A stretch of 64,000 nt of DNA from Dehalobacter alkaniphilus (GCA_040500365.1 CP148031.1:2294001-2358000); one strand, 5' to 3'. Positions 52,401 to 61,164 are shown, counted from the stretch's first letter. The notes: generated by a model from the letters alone, not told the origin. Program-made: numbers and translations.

Positions 52401-53004
52401 CGCTGAGACGATCGACATTTTGCCGGGTATCCTCAAGTTTTCTCAAAGCTTCTCTCTTGCGCAGGCGGAACTTACTGATGCCGGCGACTTCTTCGATCAG
52501 GAGACGCCTTTCATCAGATTTCAGATTCAGAATCTCTTCAATCCTGCCCTGTCCGATAATTGAAAATCCTTCTTTTCCCGAGCCGGTATCAAGGAAAAGT
52601 TCCTGAATATCTTTTAACCTGCAAGGCGTCCGGTTGATAAAATACTGCCCTTCTCCATCCCGGTAAACCCGGCGGGTAATGACAACTTCCTCATAATCCA
52701 GCGGAAAGAGACCTGAAGCATTATCAAAGAGCAGAGATACTTCCGCCATCCCTACAGGCCTGCGGGACAAACTTCCGGCAAAGATGACATCTTCCATTTT
52801 GCTTCCGCGGAGACTCTTGGCACTTTGTTCACCAAGCACCCAGCGTACAGCATCGGCGACGTTGCTCTTGCCGCTGCCGTTTGGTCCGATAATGACGCTC
52901 ATGCCCGGCTGCAGGTCAATTTTTGTTTTATCTGCAAAAGACTTAAATCCCTGAATATGAATCGATTTGAGAAATAATTCCGCGTCCATTCCAGGTATCA
53001 CCAA
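49408..53004 (-). CDS. smc: Chromosome partition protein Smc
   Basis: ABC-type ATPase of the condensin complex. 1198 residues: head half with IIGPNGSGKSNVADAVRWV, a long coiled coil, a hinge at about residues 510-670 (GYNRGVKETVLAY, TFLPLDAIRG, GGSLTGGS), a second coiled coil, and the C-terminal head with LSGGERSFTAIAL and FCLLDEIEAALDE. The GTG at 53004 lies 9 nt after GGGAGG in the end of rnc; an ATG five codons later also fits. Follows rnc by 1 bp. scpA and scpB are not in the window. Confidence 0.97.
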   Translation of the reverse strand: MVIPGMDAELFLKSIHIQGFKSFADKTKIDLQPGMSVIIGPNGSGKSNVADAVRWVLGEQSAKSLRGSKMEDVIFAGSLSRRPVGMAEVSLLFDNASGLFPLDYEEVVITRRVYRDGEGQYFINRTPCRLKDIQELFLDTGSGKEGFSIIGQGRIEEILNLKSDERRLLIEEVAGISKFRLRKREALRKLEDTRQNVDRLSDIIAEVEARIEPLAEQADTARTSKELISGLEKLEINLIVNELSDIHSKLTNAQTSEETLRQEFTALTTRVNEEENLSVRGRYELNQLEQRVQDLQGEIYALENKMNEAEHELSLLSERSGYIQEQFGRLQKELAATQETLAASVEKKENLAAKQTLLQEILQNAARDLKEKEQQLEELRKLSGEARLEELKTEIFEELSNKSKLASEIAEINQKKEALLQQEKQYTRNIKAKEAEKESVLQEVTAQIEEKQKLEAREIELLGKIENIRKTIQNNRLEQQNAETAYSELQRKIDQTGARLHALHTLQDSLEGYNRGVKETVLAYRKGQITCETIFGTVADNIEVEAKYELAVETALGSSLQNIIVEKTEDGKKCIEYLKKTNSGRATFLPLDAIRGTRQSLDDKTRRHHGFQGLAVDLVKFEPRFKDIMESLLGRILVADDLDSAIELAKANQYRVRVVTLLGDQVNIGGSLTGGSTRSQSSGLLSRAREIEELSLKTKDMQAELEEKKQRYTAIKKEMEGLGEAKETIDMELLKINGAKDIIDVDSKHHEERMNRLEQDFRVIRYELDEVRSELTAFAVKYEETRHLLNETEQKILALQSEQTEQEQLLKEKTSEAQEISEKITAAKVEAARSEQEFNQIIQQITEENERILVNKDLIAEKNKEIVGLQQAEQELYSGKEQQEDSVREYTVQINAQKFKLIELRREKESFSANNLKQEQDIQMLRSQARDMEQQIHQNELRIARWQGEWESGNDRLQEEYHLAWKDALGYLSPEKKDSLQEKIAFYKQKIEELGPVNYTALEEYPETLKRFEFLSTQKNDLDEAGRTLQELIGELDKSMIERFQEGFTAVNEAFKEVFKQLFNGGQAELLLDDPDNLLETGVRIMAQPPGKRAQLLSLLSGGERSFTAIALLFAFLKVKPSPFCLLDEIEAALDEVNVKRFVQYLRKLSKHTQFIIISHRRGTMESADRLYGITMEESGVSKLLTVELEDRLEAPAI

Positions 53005-53005
53005 T

Positions 53006-53752
53006 TTATACCTCCCATGCTTTCAGCGCAAAATGGGCTGCCTGCTGCTCTGCTTCTTTTTTGGTCTTACCGATTCCTTTTCCCTGCAGTTCACCATGAA
53101 GATAGACCCCTGCAGTAAACCGCTTATCGTGGTCGGGTCCTGTCTCTTCAATGATCCTGTAGCAAACCTCATATTCCTTCTTTTGCGCTTTTTCCTGAAG
53201 CATGGTTTTGAAATCTCCATAATTTCCTTCGTTAAGTTCCAGAATCTCCGGAACAAGCATGTCGAGTATGAATTTACGAACTTTTTCAAAGCCATACTGC
53301 AAATAAATCGCTCCAATGACTGCCTCCAGCGCATCGGCAATGATGGACGGCCTGTCCCTGCCACCAGAGGATTGTTCCCCTTTACCCAGAAAGAGCGCCT
53401 GGCCCAAGTTAATACTGCGGGCTTTTCTAGCCAGCGTCGTTTCATTGACGACTGCAGCCCTCATTTTGGTAAGTTCACCTTCAGGCTTATCCGGATAGTT
53501 CTGATAGAGATACTCGCCAATGATAAAATCCAAAACGGCATCGCCTAGAAACTCCAGCCGCTGATTATTCTCCAACCCGCTGTTGGGATTTTCAAAAGTA
53601 AAAGAAGGATGCGTCAGCGCTGTAAAAATCAGTTCGCTTTGCAGGTTTTCCAACCCTAACTGGCTGATAAAGGATTCAACTTCTCCCGTTTGTTCAAGGT
53701 ATTTATTCCGGGAGCTCTTATGGAAATACGCGCGGCGGTTTCTTTTGGCCAT
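53006..53752 (-). CDS. rnc: Ribonuclease III
   Basis: Double-stranded RNA endonuclease for rRNA and mRNA processing. 248 residues: catalytic domain with the signature NQRLEFLGDAVLDFIIGEYL, the second acidic site in IIADALEAVIGAIYL, and a C-terminal dsRNA-binding domain (DFKTMLQEKAQKK ... GIGKTKKEAEQQAA). Ribosome site AAAGGAG before ATG 53752. Overlap-free spacing to smc of 1 bp; preceded by acpP with a terminator between. Confidence 0.97.
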   Translation of the reverse strand: MAKRNRRAYFHKSSRNKYLEQTGEVESFISQLGLENLQSELIFTALTHPSFTFENPNSGLENNQRLEFLGDAVLDFIIGEYLYQNYPDKPEGELTKMRAAVVNETTLARKARSINLGQALFLGKGEQSSGGRDRPSIIADALEAVIGAIYLQYGFEKVRKFILDMLVPEILELNEGNYGDFKTMLQEKAQKKEYEVCYRIIEETGPDHDKRFTAGVYLHGELQGKGIGKTKKEAEQQAAHFALKAWEV

Positions 53753-53780
53753 GTATTGCTCCTTTCATCCTAAATGAGTT

Positions 53781-53810
53781 AAAAGCCCCGTAGTAGCCTA
53801 ACTACGGGGC
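53781..53810 (-). terminator. Terminator after acpP
   Basis: GCCCCGTAGT / ACTACGGGGC with a 6-nt loop, followed on the minus strand by TTTTAA. 13 bp after the acpP stop; read-through would feed rnc-smc. Confidence 0.88.
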
Positions 53811-53823
53811 CTCGGAACTAGGC

Positions 53824-54051
53824 TTATTGGTTCTCTTGCACATACTTCACAACATCAGCAATGGACTGAATATTTTCCACCTCTTCATCGGCAATATCAA
53901 GGTTGAATTCCTCTTCAAGTGCCATGACAAGCTCAACAATGTCCAGAGAATCTGCGTTTAAAGCCTGGAAAGTCGTGGTAGGAGTAATTTCATCTTCGCC
54001 TACTCCCAGTTGATCAATAACGATTGCTTTTACCTTTTCGTATACATCCAT
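53824..54051 (-). CDS. acpP: Acyl carrier protein
   Basis: 75-residue acidic carrier with the phosphopantetheine serine in LNADSLDIVELVMALEE. Complete. It stands between plsX and rnc. The fabH/fabD/fabG/fabF genes that usually surround it in Clostridia are absent from the window, so they must lie elsewhere. Confidence 0.97.
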   Translation of the reverse strand: MDVYEKVKAIVIDQLGVGEDEITPTTTFQALNADSLDIVELVMALEEEFNLDIADEEVENIQSIADVVKYVQENQ

Positions 54052-54171
54052 TTATGCCACCCCCTCTCAGATAGTTTATTTCTTACCCTATTATTCTGAG
54101 CAGTAAAGTCTTTTATTCAGAATTGTACCAGTATTTATCAATAATGCAAGCAACTTTTTCATGACAGCAGT

Positions 54172-55167
54172 CTATTTTTGCGTACTTTTTTCTAAACCAT
54201 CGGCGATTTTTTCAATAATTTGTCCTTCAATACATTCTTTGGCTACACGAACAGCATTAAAAATAGCATTTTCTTTGGAACTTCCGTGACAGATAATACT
54301 CGTACCGTCCACTCCGAGAAGCGGGGCCCCACCGTACTCAGAATAATCCAGCATGTGTGCAATTTCTTTCAATCCGGGTTTAACCAGTATTGCTCCTATT
54401 TTCCTGATAGTGCTAGCTGTAATTTTTTGCTTAATCAGCTGGAAAAGCGATGATGACATTCCTTCAATGGTTTTTAGTACAATGTTGCCGACAAAAGCAT
54501 CACAGACAATGACATCTGCAGTCCCATAGGGAATGTCCCTGCCTTCAATATTTCCGGCAAAATTCAGGGAAGATTGTTTTAGCAGGTCATAAGCAGCCTG
54601 AACAAGTTCGTTCCCTTTGCCCTCTTCACTGCCGATATTCAGCAAGGCGACCTTGGGACTTTTAAGCCCCAGAATCTTTTCGGCGTAGATACTTCCCATC
54701 ATCGCATACTGCAGAAGATTTTCCGGTTTGGCATCCGGATTGGCACCGACATCGAGCAGCAGCTTTCCGCCTTGAAGCGTCGGTAGGACCGTGCAGATTG
54801 CAGGCCGGTTAATTCCTTTAATTCTGCCTAAGCCCAGCAAAGCTGAAGCCATCTGTGCTCCGGTGCTGCCTGCTGACACCAGAGCATCCGCATATCCTTC
54901 CTTCACGAGTCTCGTGGCGACAACAATAGAGGCATCTTTTTTCTTCTTAATCGCAGCGGCCGGATGTTCATCCATCTCAATGACTTCGGAACATTCATAA
55001 ATCTCAATAGTGCTTTTTAAGTCTTCAGGTATATGTAAGTCTATCTTATCTTTCTGTCCGACAAGGATGATCTGGATATCCGGAAGAATCTTGGCCGCTT
55101 TTAAGGCGCCTTTGACAATCTCTCCGGGCGCATGATCTCCGCCCATGGCATCAACGGCGATTTTCAT
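54172..55167 (-). CDS. plsX: Phosphate acyltransferase PlsX
   Basis: Makes acyl-phosphate from acyl-ACP for phospholipid synthesis. 331 residues starting MKIAVDAMGGDHAPGEIVKG, then SAGSTGAQMASALLGLGRI, LLDVGANPDAKPENL and EYGGAPLLGVDG. ATG 55167 with GGAGG 10 nt upstream is preferred over a closer ATG three codons before. The regulator fapR is missing between rpmF and plsX. Confidence 0.96.
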   Translation of the reverse strand: MKIAVDAMGGDHAPGEIVKGALKAAKILPDIQIILVGQKDKIDLHIPEDLKSTIEIYECSEVIEMDEHPAAAIKKKKDASIVVATRLVKEGYADALVSAGSTGAQMASALLGLGRIKGINRPAICTVLPTLQGGKLLLDVGANPDAKPENLLQYAMMGSIYAEKILGLKSPKVALLNIGSEEGKGNELVQAAYDLLKQSSLNFAGNIEGRDIPYGTADVIVCDAFVGNIVLKTIEGMSSSLFQLIKQKITASTIRKIGAILVKPGLKEIAHMLDYSEYGGAPLLGVDGTSIICHGSSKENAIFNAVRVAKECIEGQIIEKIADGLEKSTQK

Positions 55168-55199
55168 CCACGACATACCTCCTTTCTCTCATTATATAC

Positions 55200-55224
55200 A
55201 GAAAACTTGGCTGACGCCAAGCTT
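55200..55224. repeat. Short dispersed motif agaaaacttggctgacgcca, copy 3 of 3
   Basis: Between rpmF and plsX. Contains CTTGGC-TGAC-GCCAAG, a small perfect hairpin. Related to 39441 and 47201. Confidence 0.4.
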
Positions 55225-55253
55225 TGATCTGTTTTTTCGAGTACTCTAACTTA

Positions 55254-55433
55254 TTATTCACCCATAGAGATGACTTCTTTGCCATTGTAATAGCCGCAGT
55301 TCGCACAAATATGATGCTGAAGCTTCTGTTGATGGCACTGGGGGCATTCCACAAGATTAGGAACGGACAGCTTATCCATTGCTCTGCGCCTGCGGACTCT
55401 AGATTTGGATTGTTTATTTTGATGAACACCCAT
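55254..55433 (-). CDS. rpmF: 50S ribosomal protein L32, zinc-binding form
   Basis: 59 residues: MGVHQNKQSKSRVRRRRAM, then the zinc ribbon CPQC ... CANC and the ending YYNGKEVISMGE. All four cysteines are present, so this is the zinc-dependent paralogue. It lies 5 bp after yceD, the conserved yceD-rpmF pair. Confidence 0.95.
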   Translation of the reverse strand: MGVHQNKQSKSRVRRRRAMDKLSVPNLVECPQCHQQKLQHHICANCGYYNGKEVISMGE

Positions 55434-55438
55434 TGATA

Positions 55439-55951
55439 TTACACCCCCTTATTCCATTTGGATAATATTTCTAAGCGAGGATCAATATCCTCAGTGGAGC
55501 ACGAACAAGGATTCACATTGCGGTCAGCACCGCATTTCAGACAGAGCCCCCTGCAGTCTTCAGAACATAAGAACTTTAAAGGAAGCTGCAGCAGCATATG
55601 CTCTACAATCCTGTCGTCAATCGGGAATTCGTCCTTTTCAAAAACCAGTATGCTGTCGTCTTTGGCTTCAGAAGCAAATTCTGCCGGGACCCATTCGTCT
55701 TCAAAAACAATCTTCAGATTATACGGAAATTCTTTCAGACATCTGGAACAACTAACAGCAATCACAGACGATATTTTCCCATTCACCAAGAGTGATTTAC
55801 CAACATTTTCAGCTTTTAATTCCACTTCAAGCGGGGATAAGAAACGATAAGACTCATTTCCGAGCTGCAAAGGTGGAAAATTTTCTTCATTAAAACTAAA
55901 AGTTTTTGACCCACCCTCGGCCCGCCTTAATTGAAAAACATTGACGATCAC
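55439..55951 (-). CDS. yceD: YceD/DUF177 family protein
   Basis: 170 residues. DUF177 core with CSRCLKEF, VEHMLLQLPLKFLCSEDCRGLC and LCLKCGADRN; the two cysteine pairs probably bind zinc. Linked to 23S rRNA metabolism and nearly always encoded before rpmF. GTG 55951 is placed 7 nt after GAGGTGAT. Confidence 0.93.
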   Translation of the reverse strand: MIVNVFQLRRAEGGSKTFSFNEENFPPLQLGNESYRFLSPLEVELKAENVGKSLLVNGKISSVIAVSCSRCLKEFPYNLKIVFEDEWVPAEFASEAKDDSILVFEKDEFPIDDRIVEHMLLQLPLKFLCSEDCRGLCLKCGADRNVNPCSCSTEDIDPRLEILSKWNKGV

Positions 55952-56017
55952 CAGCAATCACCTCGATATGCAACAACTGTAATTATAGTTATCACTTTTT
56001 TCTTTGTCAAGAAAGGA

Positions 56018-57220
56018 TTACATCTTCTGGATGATTTCCTCAGTATCCAAGGCAATCATAAGTTCTTCGTTTGTCGGGATGACCATCACCTTGCATCTGG
56101 CTCCCCACTTGGAAATGTCCACTTCTTGCCCTCCGGCCGCTTCATTTTTCTCATCGTCAATACTGACACCGATGCAGCCCAGCGTATCACAGATCGACCG
56201 GCGAATTAAAGGAGAGTTTTCTCCCAGTCCGGCTGTAAATATGATCCCGTCGACGCCGTCTAGAATTGCAGTATAGGCACCAATGTATTTTTTAACGTCA
56301 TGAACAAAAACATCCAGGGCAAGCTGGGCACGGTAATTGCCTTCGTCAGCAGCTTTCTGTAAATCGCGAAAATCACTGCTGACTCCCGAAAGGCCAAGTA
56401 CGCCGCTTTTCTTGTTTAACAGCGCATTGACTGCGTCCCCGGAGATCTTTTCTTTTTTCATGATAAACGGAACAATGGCCGGATCAAGATCCCCCGACCG
56501 GGTGCCCATCATCAGCCCCTCCAGCGGTGTGAACCCCATGGAATTTTCGACTGATTTTCCGTTTTTTATGGCCGTAAGCGAAGATCCGTTACCCAGATGA
56601 CAGCTGATCAGCTTTAACTTTTCCAGCGGTTTGTCCATGATTACTGCGGCCCGCTGGCTGACATACTTATGGGAGGTTCCATGGAAACCATATCTGCGGA
56701 TCTTGTACTTTTCATACAGCTCGTAAGGTATCCCGTAGATATAAGCCTCCGGAGGCATCGTTTGATGGAAAGCCGTATCAAACACGGCAACCTGTGGTGT
56801 CTTGGGCATCATCTGTTCGCAAGCAATAATTCCTGCCAGGTTAGCTGGATTATGAAGCGGTCCAAGTTCAAAACACTCTTCAACCGCCTGTTTGACCTCT
56901 TCATTCACAAGCACGGAGCCGGACACTTTTTCTCCACCATGGAGCACTCTGTGCCCTACAGCATCAATTTCTTCCAGTGACGTTAAAACACCAAAATTCG
57001 GATCGATCACAGCCTGTAAAACCAATTTGATCGCAGCTGTATGATCCGGCAAATCAGCAACAATGACCTCTTTTTCTCCACCTTTCGGACGATGAGTAAG
57101 CATCGCTCCGGGAAGCCCGATTCTTTCCACCAGGCCTTTTGCCATCGCACTCTTCGTTTCCATATCCATCATCTGGTATTTGAGCGATGAGCTGCCGCAA
57201 TTTAGCACGAGAATCTTCAC
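56018..57220 (-). CDS. ackA: Acetate kinase
   Basis: Acetyl-phosphate + ADP to acetate + ATP. 400 residues with LVLNCGSSSLKYQ, GHRVLHGGEKV, FDTAFHQTMP, RRYGFHGTSHKYV, SCHLGNGSSL and FTAGLGENSPLIR. GTG start with AAAGGAG upstream. No pta gene is adjacent, so phosphotransacetylase must be encoded elsewhere. Confidence 0.97.
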   Translation of the reverse strand: MKILVLNCGSSSLKYQMMDMETKSAMAKGLVERIGLPGAMLTHRPKGGEKEVIVADLPDHTAAIKLVLQAVIDPNFGVLTSLEEIDAVGHRVLHGGEKVSGSVLVNEEVKQAVEECFELGPLHNPANLAGIIACEQMMPKTPQVAVFDTAFHQTMPPEAYIYGIPYELYEKYKIRRYGFHGTSHKYVSQRAAVIMDKPLEKLKLISCHLGNGSSLTAIKNGKSVENSMGFTPLEGLMMGTRSGDLDPAIVPFIMKKEKISGDAVNALLNKKSGVLGLSGVSSDFRDLQKAADEGNYRAQLALDVFVHDVKKYIGAYTAILDGVDGIIFTAGLGENSPLIRRSICDTLGCIGVSIDDEKNEAAGGQEVDISKWGARCKVMVIPTNEELMIALDTEEIIQKM

Positions 57221-57450
57221 AAATTACACTCCTTTACTCTCTTCCACCAATCAAGATACATTGCCTATATAATATTGTATTTTTTTCTCTTTCTTATCTT
57301 TGTATACTCCGGTTATATAAATCACATATAGGAATACCCTAAATATGAGTGAAATAAAATAAACAATATATGAACTGATTATAAAGAGTCTATCATATCT
57401 TTGTGCCCTGTCAACCCCATTTTGGTGTTCCATTCTAAATACGCTAAAGG

Positions 57451-58629
57451 ATGGTGACGACTGCCTTGCCATTCCTGAGAATCCTGCTCTTTTTAATACT
57501 TGCCGCCTGTATGTTCATTTATCCTCAGGAAGTATTGAGTTCTGCCTCCAAAGGCTTAACGCTTTGGGTAAATTATATCTTGCCGGCCTTATTTCCATTC
57601 TTCATTGTCTCTGAACTTCTTCTGCAGCTTGGCCTGGTCAACTTTCTAGGAGTCTTGCTCGAACCACTGATGCGTCCTGTTTTCCGTCTGCCGGGCAAAG
57701 CCTCTTTTGTTTTGGCCATGACACATACTTCGGGGATTCCGATTGGAGCGATACTGACATGCAAACTCAGGAAAAACGGAGATATTACACGGATCGAAGG
57801 GGAAAGACTTCTTGCTTTTACTAGCAATCCCAGTCCAGGTTTTATGTTCGGGGCAGTGGCGTCGGGGATGCTTGGAAACCCTGCTCTGGGTATTATTATT
57901 GCAGGATCTGTTTATCTGGCCAACCTGCTGGTCGGTTTAATTTTTCGTAATTATGGTGTTTCATCCGAAAAGCCTATTCCAAGAACGAATTCTTCCTGGA
58001 GAAAGGCTTTGCGTGAATTAAAAAACCTCCAACAAAACAATAAAACCATTGGCGCATTATTGGCTGATGCAGTCAGGGAAAGTACGTCAACGATTATCCT
58101 GGTTGGAGGATATATCATTTTTTTCTCTGTAATAACCCATCTTCTAACAGTAACGCATCTGAGCTCCGTTCTAGCCGACACATTCCATTTCCTCTCGGCC
58201 GGATCCATTTCTGTTCTGGAAGCAAATGCCATCATCCAGGGATTCCTGGAAACCACCTTGGGCTGTAATGCAGCCGTCCAGGCCTTTTCATCCCTGAACA
58301 GCAAGATTGGGGTTCTGGCCTTGCTGCTTGGATGGGGGGGGATTTCTGTTTTTGCACAGGTATCCAGCTTTACAGTGTCGACAGACCTTCGGCTCCTTCC
58401 ATTTGTAGCCGGCAGAACCATCCATTCCATTTTGGCGCTTCTGATCAGTCAGCTGCTGCTAAAATTCAGCGATATTCCAACCTCCGGCCTCCCTGTACAG
58501 CTAACTGGAGGTGATGCTTCCTGGCTGTTGTCCTTAAGATGGAGCAGCCTGTATTTTGGCCTATGCATTTTGGCTCTGCTTTTCATTGTCTTCATGATTG
58601 GAATATGGAAAAAAGTGCACCGCCATTAA
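57451..58629 (+). CDS. ylbJ: Sporulation integral membrane protein YlbJ
   Basis: 392 residues with eight or so membrane spans and the family features SSASKGLTLWVNYILPALFPFF, SGIPIGAILTCKLR, TSNPSPGFMFGAVASGMLGN and the second nucleoside-gate-like half (LEANAIIQGFLE, WGGISVFAQVSS). In B. subtilis ylbJ is a sigma-E gene needed for spore cortex. The ATG at 57451 is very close to AAAGG; the following GTG is an alternative. Divergent from ackA. Confidence 0.93.
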   Translation: MVTTALPFLRILLFLILAACMFIYPQEVLSSASKGLTLWVNYILPALFPFFIVSELLLQLGLVNFLGVLLEPLMRPVFRLPGKASFVLAMTHTSGIPIGAILTCKLRKNGDITRIEGERLLAFTSNPSPGFMFGAVASGMLGNPALGIIIAGSVYLANLLVGLIFRNYGVSSEKPIPRTNSSWRKALRELKNLQQNNKTIGALLADAVRESTSTIILVGGYIIFFSVITHLLTVTHLSSVLADTFHFLSAGSISVLEANAIIQGFLETTLGCNAAVQAFSSLNSKIGVLALLLGWGGISVFAQVSSFTVSTDLRLLPFVAGRTIHSILALLISQLLLKFSDIPTSGLPVQLTGGDASWLLSLRWSSLYFGLCILALLFIVFMIGIWKKVHRH

Positions 58630-58640
58630 GATAAATTTGT

Positions 58641-59129
58641 TTATTCCTGCTCCATGGTCTGAACCCGTTCATCCCAGCGGGCCATGGCATTTAATTCTTC
58701 CCGGCTGGCTTTGATGGATTGAAAAGCCTCTCCCATTTTTGATTCAATATCCTGAAGCAGATCATCGGAATATTTCAAAGCGCCTAATTTTACTTCGCGG
58801 GAATACTGCTGCGCCTTTAAGACAATTTCTTCGGCATAAGCCCGGGATTGAGCAACAATCTCATTTTCCTGAAGCAGCTGGTCAGCCTGCTTTTGCGCCC
58901 GGTCTACAATTCTCTGCCCATCGCTGCGAGCTTCTTCCATATAGCGGTCTCTTTCAGCCAAAACATAATTCGCCTGTTTGATTTCCTCGGGCAGAACGGA
59001 ACGAATTCCATCCAATATTTCTAATACTGTTTCTTCATCAACCATGATCTTGCCGGTTAAAGGCACCTTGGTTCCATGGTCAAGCACTTCTTCCAACTGT
59101 TCAATGAGATCAATCAAATGATTTTCCAA
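58641..59129 (-). CDS. Coiled-coil protein, DivIVA/ATPase-like, function unknown
   Basis: 162 residues, mostly helical. After a short N-terminal region comes a coiled coil (RDRYMEEARSDGQRIVDRAQ, AYAEEIVLKAQQYS) resembling ATP-synthase b or DivIVA-type proteins. Small proteins of this type are commonly found between coaD/rsmD and ylbJ in Clostridia. TTG 59129 follows GGAGGG in the end of rsmD (gap 5 bp). coaD, expected here, is absent. Confidence 0.7.
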   Translation of the reverse strand: MENHLIDLIEQLEEVLDHGTKVPLTGKIMVDEETVLEILDGIRSVLPEEIKQANYVLAERDRYMEEARSDGQRIVDRAQKQADQLLQENEIVAQSRAYAEEIVLKAQQYSREVKLGALKYSDDLLQDIESKMGEAFQSIKASREELNAMARWDERVQTMEQE

Positions 59130-59134
59130 AGGAA

Positions 59135-59698
59135 TTATCCCTCCTCATGCTCTTCTTTGTTCTGAATAAACCATAACCTGGTATCTCCATATTCTCTTGT
59201 TAACCTTATCTCCAGAGGATCTATCGCATCATCAATGGTTTCGTCTGAAGAAGTTTCAATGATAATGACTCCACTGGGATTTAACACAGGATGCGTCTGC
59301 AAATAGGCAAGGGCCATGTTGGCCAGTCCCCGCCGATAAGGCGGATCAAGAAAAATTAAGTCAAAGCGTTCCTGAACTGCTTGTTTAAAAAAATTCATTG
59401 CGTCCATCCGGAGTATGCTGGTCCTTGGTGCTGCCCCTAGAATTTCGGCATTCTTTCTGATTGTCTCCAGGGCTGAAGTATCTTTCTCAACCAGAACAGC
59501 ATGACGGGCCCCCCTGGACAAAGCTTCAAAGGAAAGGTTTCCGGTTCCCGCAAAAAGATCCAGCACTCTGGCGTTCATTACCTTGCCGGCAAGAATATTG
59601 AAAATCGCCCCTTTGACTTTATCGGAAGTCGGACGGGTATCCATGCCTTTAACAGTTTTTAAATTGCGGCCTTTCCATTGCCCTGAAATAATTCGCAC
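59135..59698 (-). CDS. rsmD: 16S rRNA (guanine-966-N2)-methyltransferase RsmD
   Basis: 187 residues: MRIISGQWKGRNL, RPTSDKVKGAIFNIL, SAM motif VLDLFAGTGNLSFEALSRGA and catalytic FLDPPYRRG. GTG start behind GAGGATT. Followed by the coiled-coil gene. recG is 1.7 kb away with gpr and a small SASP-like gene between them. Confidence 0.95.
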   Translation of the reverse strand: MRIISGQWKGRNLKTVKGMDTRPTSDKVKGAIFNILAGKVMNARVLDLFAGTGNLSFEALSRGARHAVLVEKDTSALETIRKNAEILGAAPRTSILRMDAMNFFKQAVQERFDLIFLDPPYRRGLANMALAYLQTHPVLNPSGVIIIETSSDETIDDAIDPLEIRLTREYGDTRLWFIQNKEEHEEG

Positions 59699-59970
59699 GA
59701 TGTTTAATCCTCTGAGTATGATGTCTTCACTATATCCTTTTATTATACAATGATCTAACCTGATTTAAATATTTTTTTACAGGATACTTCCATTTTTTTA
59801 GTATATCATATCTGATTCCAAACGAAAAACATATTATTCCATTCCAGTATCTAATGAATCTCCGACTTGAATCTCTTGAATCTCCAATTAATATTTCATT
59901 TGATGCGCAATTTGAATTTGCCATTTTACCTTTTACTCATTTATCTTTAACTCATTAATCTTCCTGATTT
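59699..59970. other. Intergenic region rsmD/gpr
   Basis: AT-rich divergent region with loose direct repeats of the form TTGAATCTC and TTTAACTCATT. No gene seen. The gpr promoter begins at 59971. Confidence 0.4.
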
Positions 59971-60000
59971 GAATATCTGTGTTAGAAATCCAACATACTA
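59971..60000 (+). promoter_or_regulatory. Consensus sigma-F/sigma-G promoter of gpr
   Basis: GAATA at 59971-59975, 18 bp, CATACTA at 59994-60000: an exact match to GHATR-N18-CATWMTA. gpr is a known forespore gene. Confidence 0.85.
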
Positions 60001-60030
60001 AAACAGATTTAAAAAGGAGCTGCTGCCGAT

Positions 60031-61026
60031 ATGAAATTATCGAACAAATCAAGCTTTCTAAAAAAAATGAATATTTCTCTCGACCTGGCGGTGGAAGCCC
60101 ATGACTTGCTGCGGGGAGAAAGCGGCCAGGAGATAGCGGGCGTCATCATGAAAAAAGAAGAACTTCAAGAGGCAACTGTCACCGCAATTCAAATCATAAA
60201 TGCCAAAGGTGAAAAAGAATTGGGCAGGCCTAAAGGAAATTATATTACAATTGATGCTCCGGATATCAAAGAAAACAACTACCAGCAGCACAATAAAATC
60301 GTTGCAGTATTAGCAAGGCATCTCGCCGGATTGTTTAATTTTAAGGAAGATACCAGTTTTTTGATCGTTGGTCTTGGCAACTGGCAGGCAACTCCAGACG
60401 CGCTTGGGCCCAAAGTTGTCGAGAAAATCATGGTCACCCGTCACCTTTTTCATTATACCCCCGAAGAAATTGAGGGGAAAGTGCGCCAAGTGTCAGCGAT
60501 ATCACCTGGTGTGCTTGGCCTGACCGGAATCGAGACGGCGGAGGTAATCCGCGGACTGGTTGAACATGTCCGTCCGGATTATGTGATCGCAATCGATGCC
60601 CTGGCCGCAGGTGCACTGGATAGAATCGGCACAACCATTCAATTAGCGGATACCGGGATCAATCCTGGTTCCGGAATTGGCAATCACCGCAAAGGGCTCA
60701 ACGAAGAAACCCTTGGCTGCAAAGTCATTGCTATCGGCGTTCCGACTGTTGTCAATGCTGCAATCATTGCGCATAAGACTATCGAAGAGCTTTTTGAACA
60801 AATGGAATCCGAACCTTCCCTGGCCAAAATTTATCAACAGGAAAATGAACAGGTCTTGATGAATGTCATGCAGAAAGCCTTGTCGCCTTACGAGGGCAGC
60901 CTGATGGTTACACCCAAGGAAGTCGATGAATTAATTGAAAGAAGCGCTAAAATTATTGCTGCAGCAATCAACCAGAGCATTCATCCCGGAATTGACGGCC
61001 ATAATTTTGAGACCTACCTCCATTAA
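60031..61026 (+). CDS. gpr: Spore germination protease GPR
   Basis: Tetrameric A25-family aspartic-type protease that cuts SASPs when the spore germinates. 331 residues: DLAVEAHDLL near the propeptide region, VGLGNWQATPDALGPKVV, GVLGLTGIETAEVI, DALAAG, QLADTGINPGSGIGNHRKGL and VTPKEVDELIE. ATG 60031 has AAGGAG 12 nt upstream. It carries its own forespore promoter and ends at a strong bidirectional terminator shared with a small SASP-like gene on the other strand. Confidence 0.97.
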   Translation: MKLSNKSSFLKKMNISLDLAVEAHDLLRGESGQEIAGVIMKKEELQEATVTAIQIINAKGEKELGRPKGNYITIDAPDIKENNYQQHNKIVAVLARHLAGLFNFKEDTSFLIVGLGNWQATPDALGPKVVEKIMVTRHLFHYTPEEIEGKVRQVSAISPGVLGLTGIETAEVIRGLVEHVRPDYVIAIDALAAGALDRIGTTIQLADTGINPGSGIGNHRKGLNEETLGCKVIAIGVPTVVNAAIIAHKTIEELFEQMESEPSLAKIYQQENEQVLMNVMQKALSPYEGSLMVTPKEVDELIERSAKIIAAAINQSIHPGIDGHNFETYLH

Positions 61027-61099
61027 ACAATCTACTTTTTTACATCGACCCGAATAACTATAATGATTATAAGAGGAAGAATATCCTTTAACCGTAACT

Positions 61100-61153
61100 A
61101 AAAAACCTTTTGTTGAAGCCTATCAATCAATGCTTCAACAGAAGGTTTTTTAT
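61100..61153. terminator. Bidirectional terminator between gpr and the small SASP-like gene
   Basis: AAAAAACCTTTTGTTGAAGC pairs with GCTTCAACAGAAGGTTTTTT (one mismatch). Uridine runs on both strands. Confidence 0.9.
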
Positions 61154-61164
61154 TCCGTATCTCG

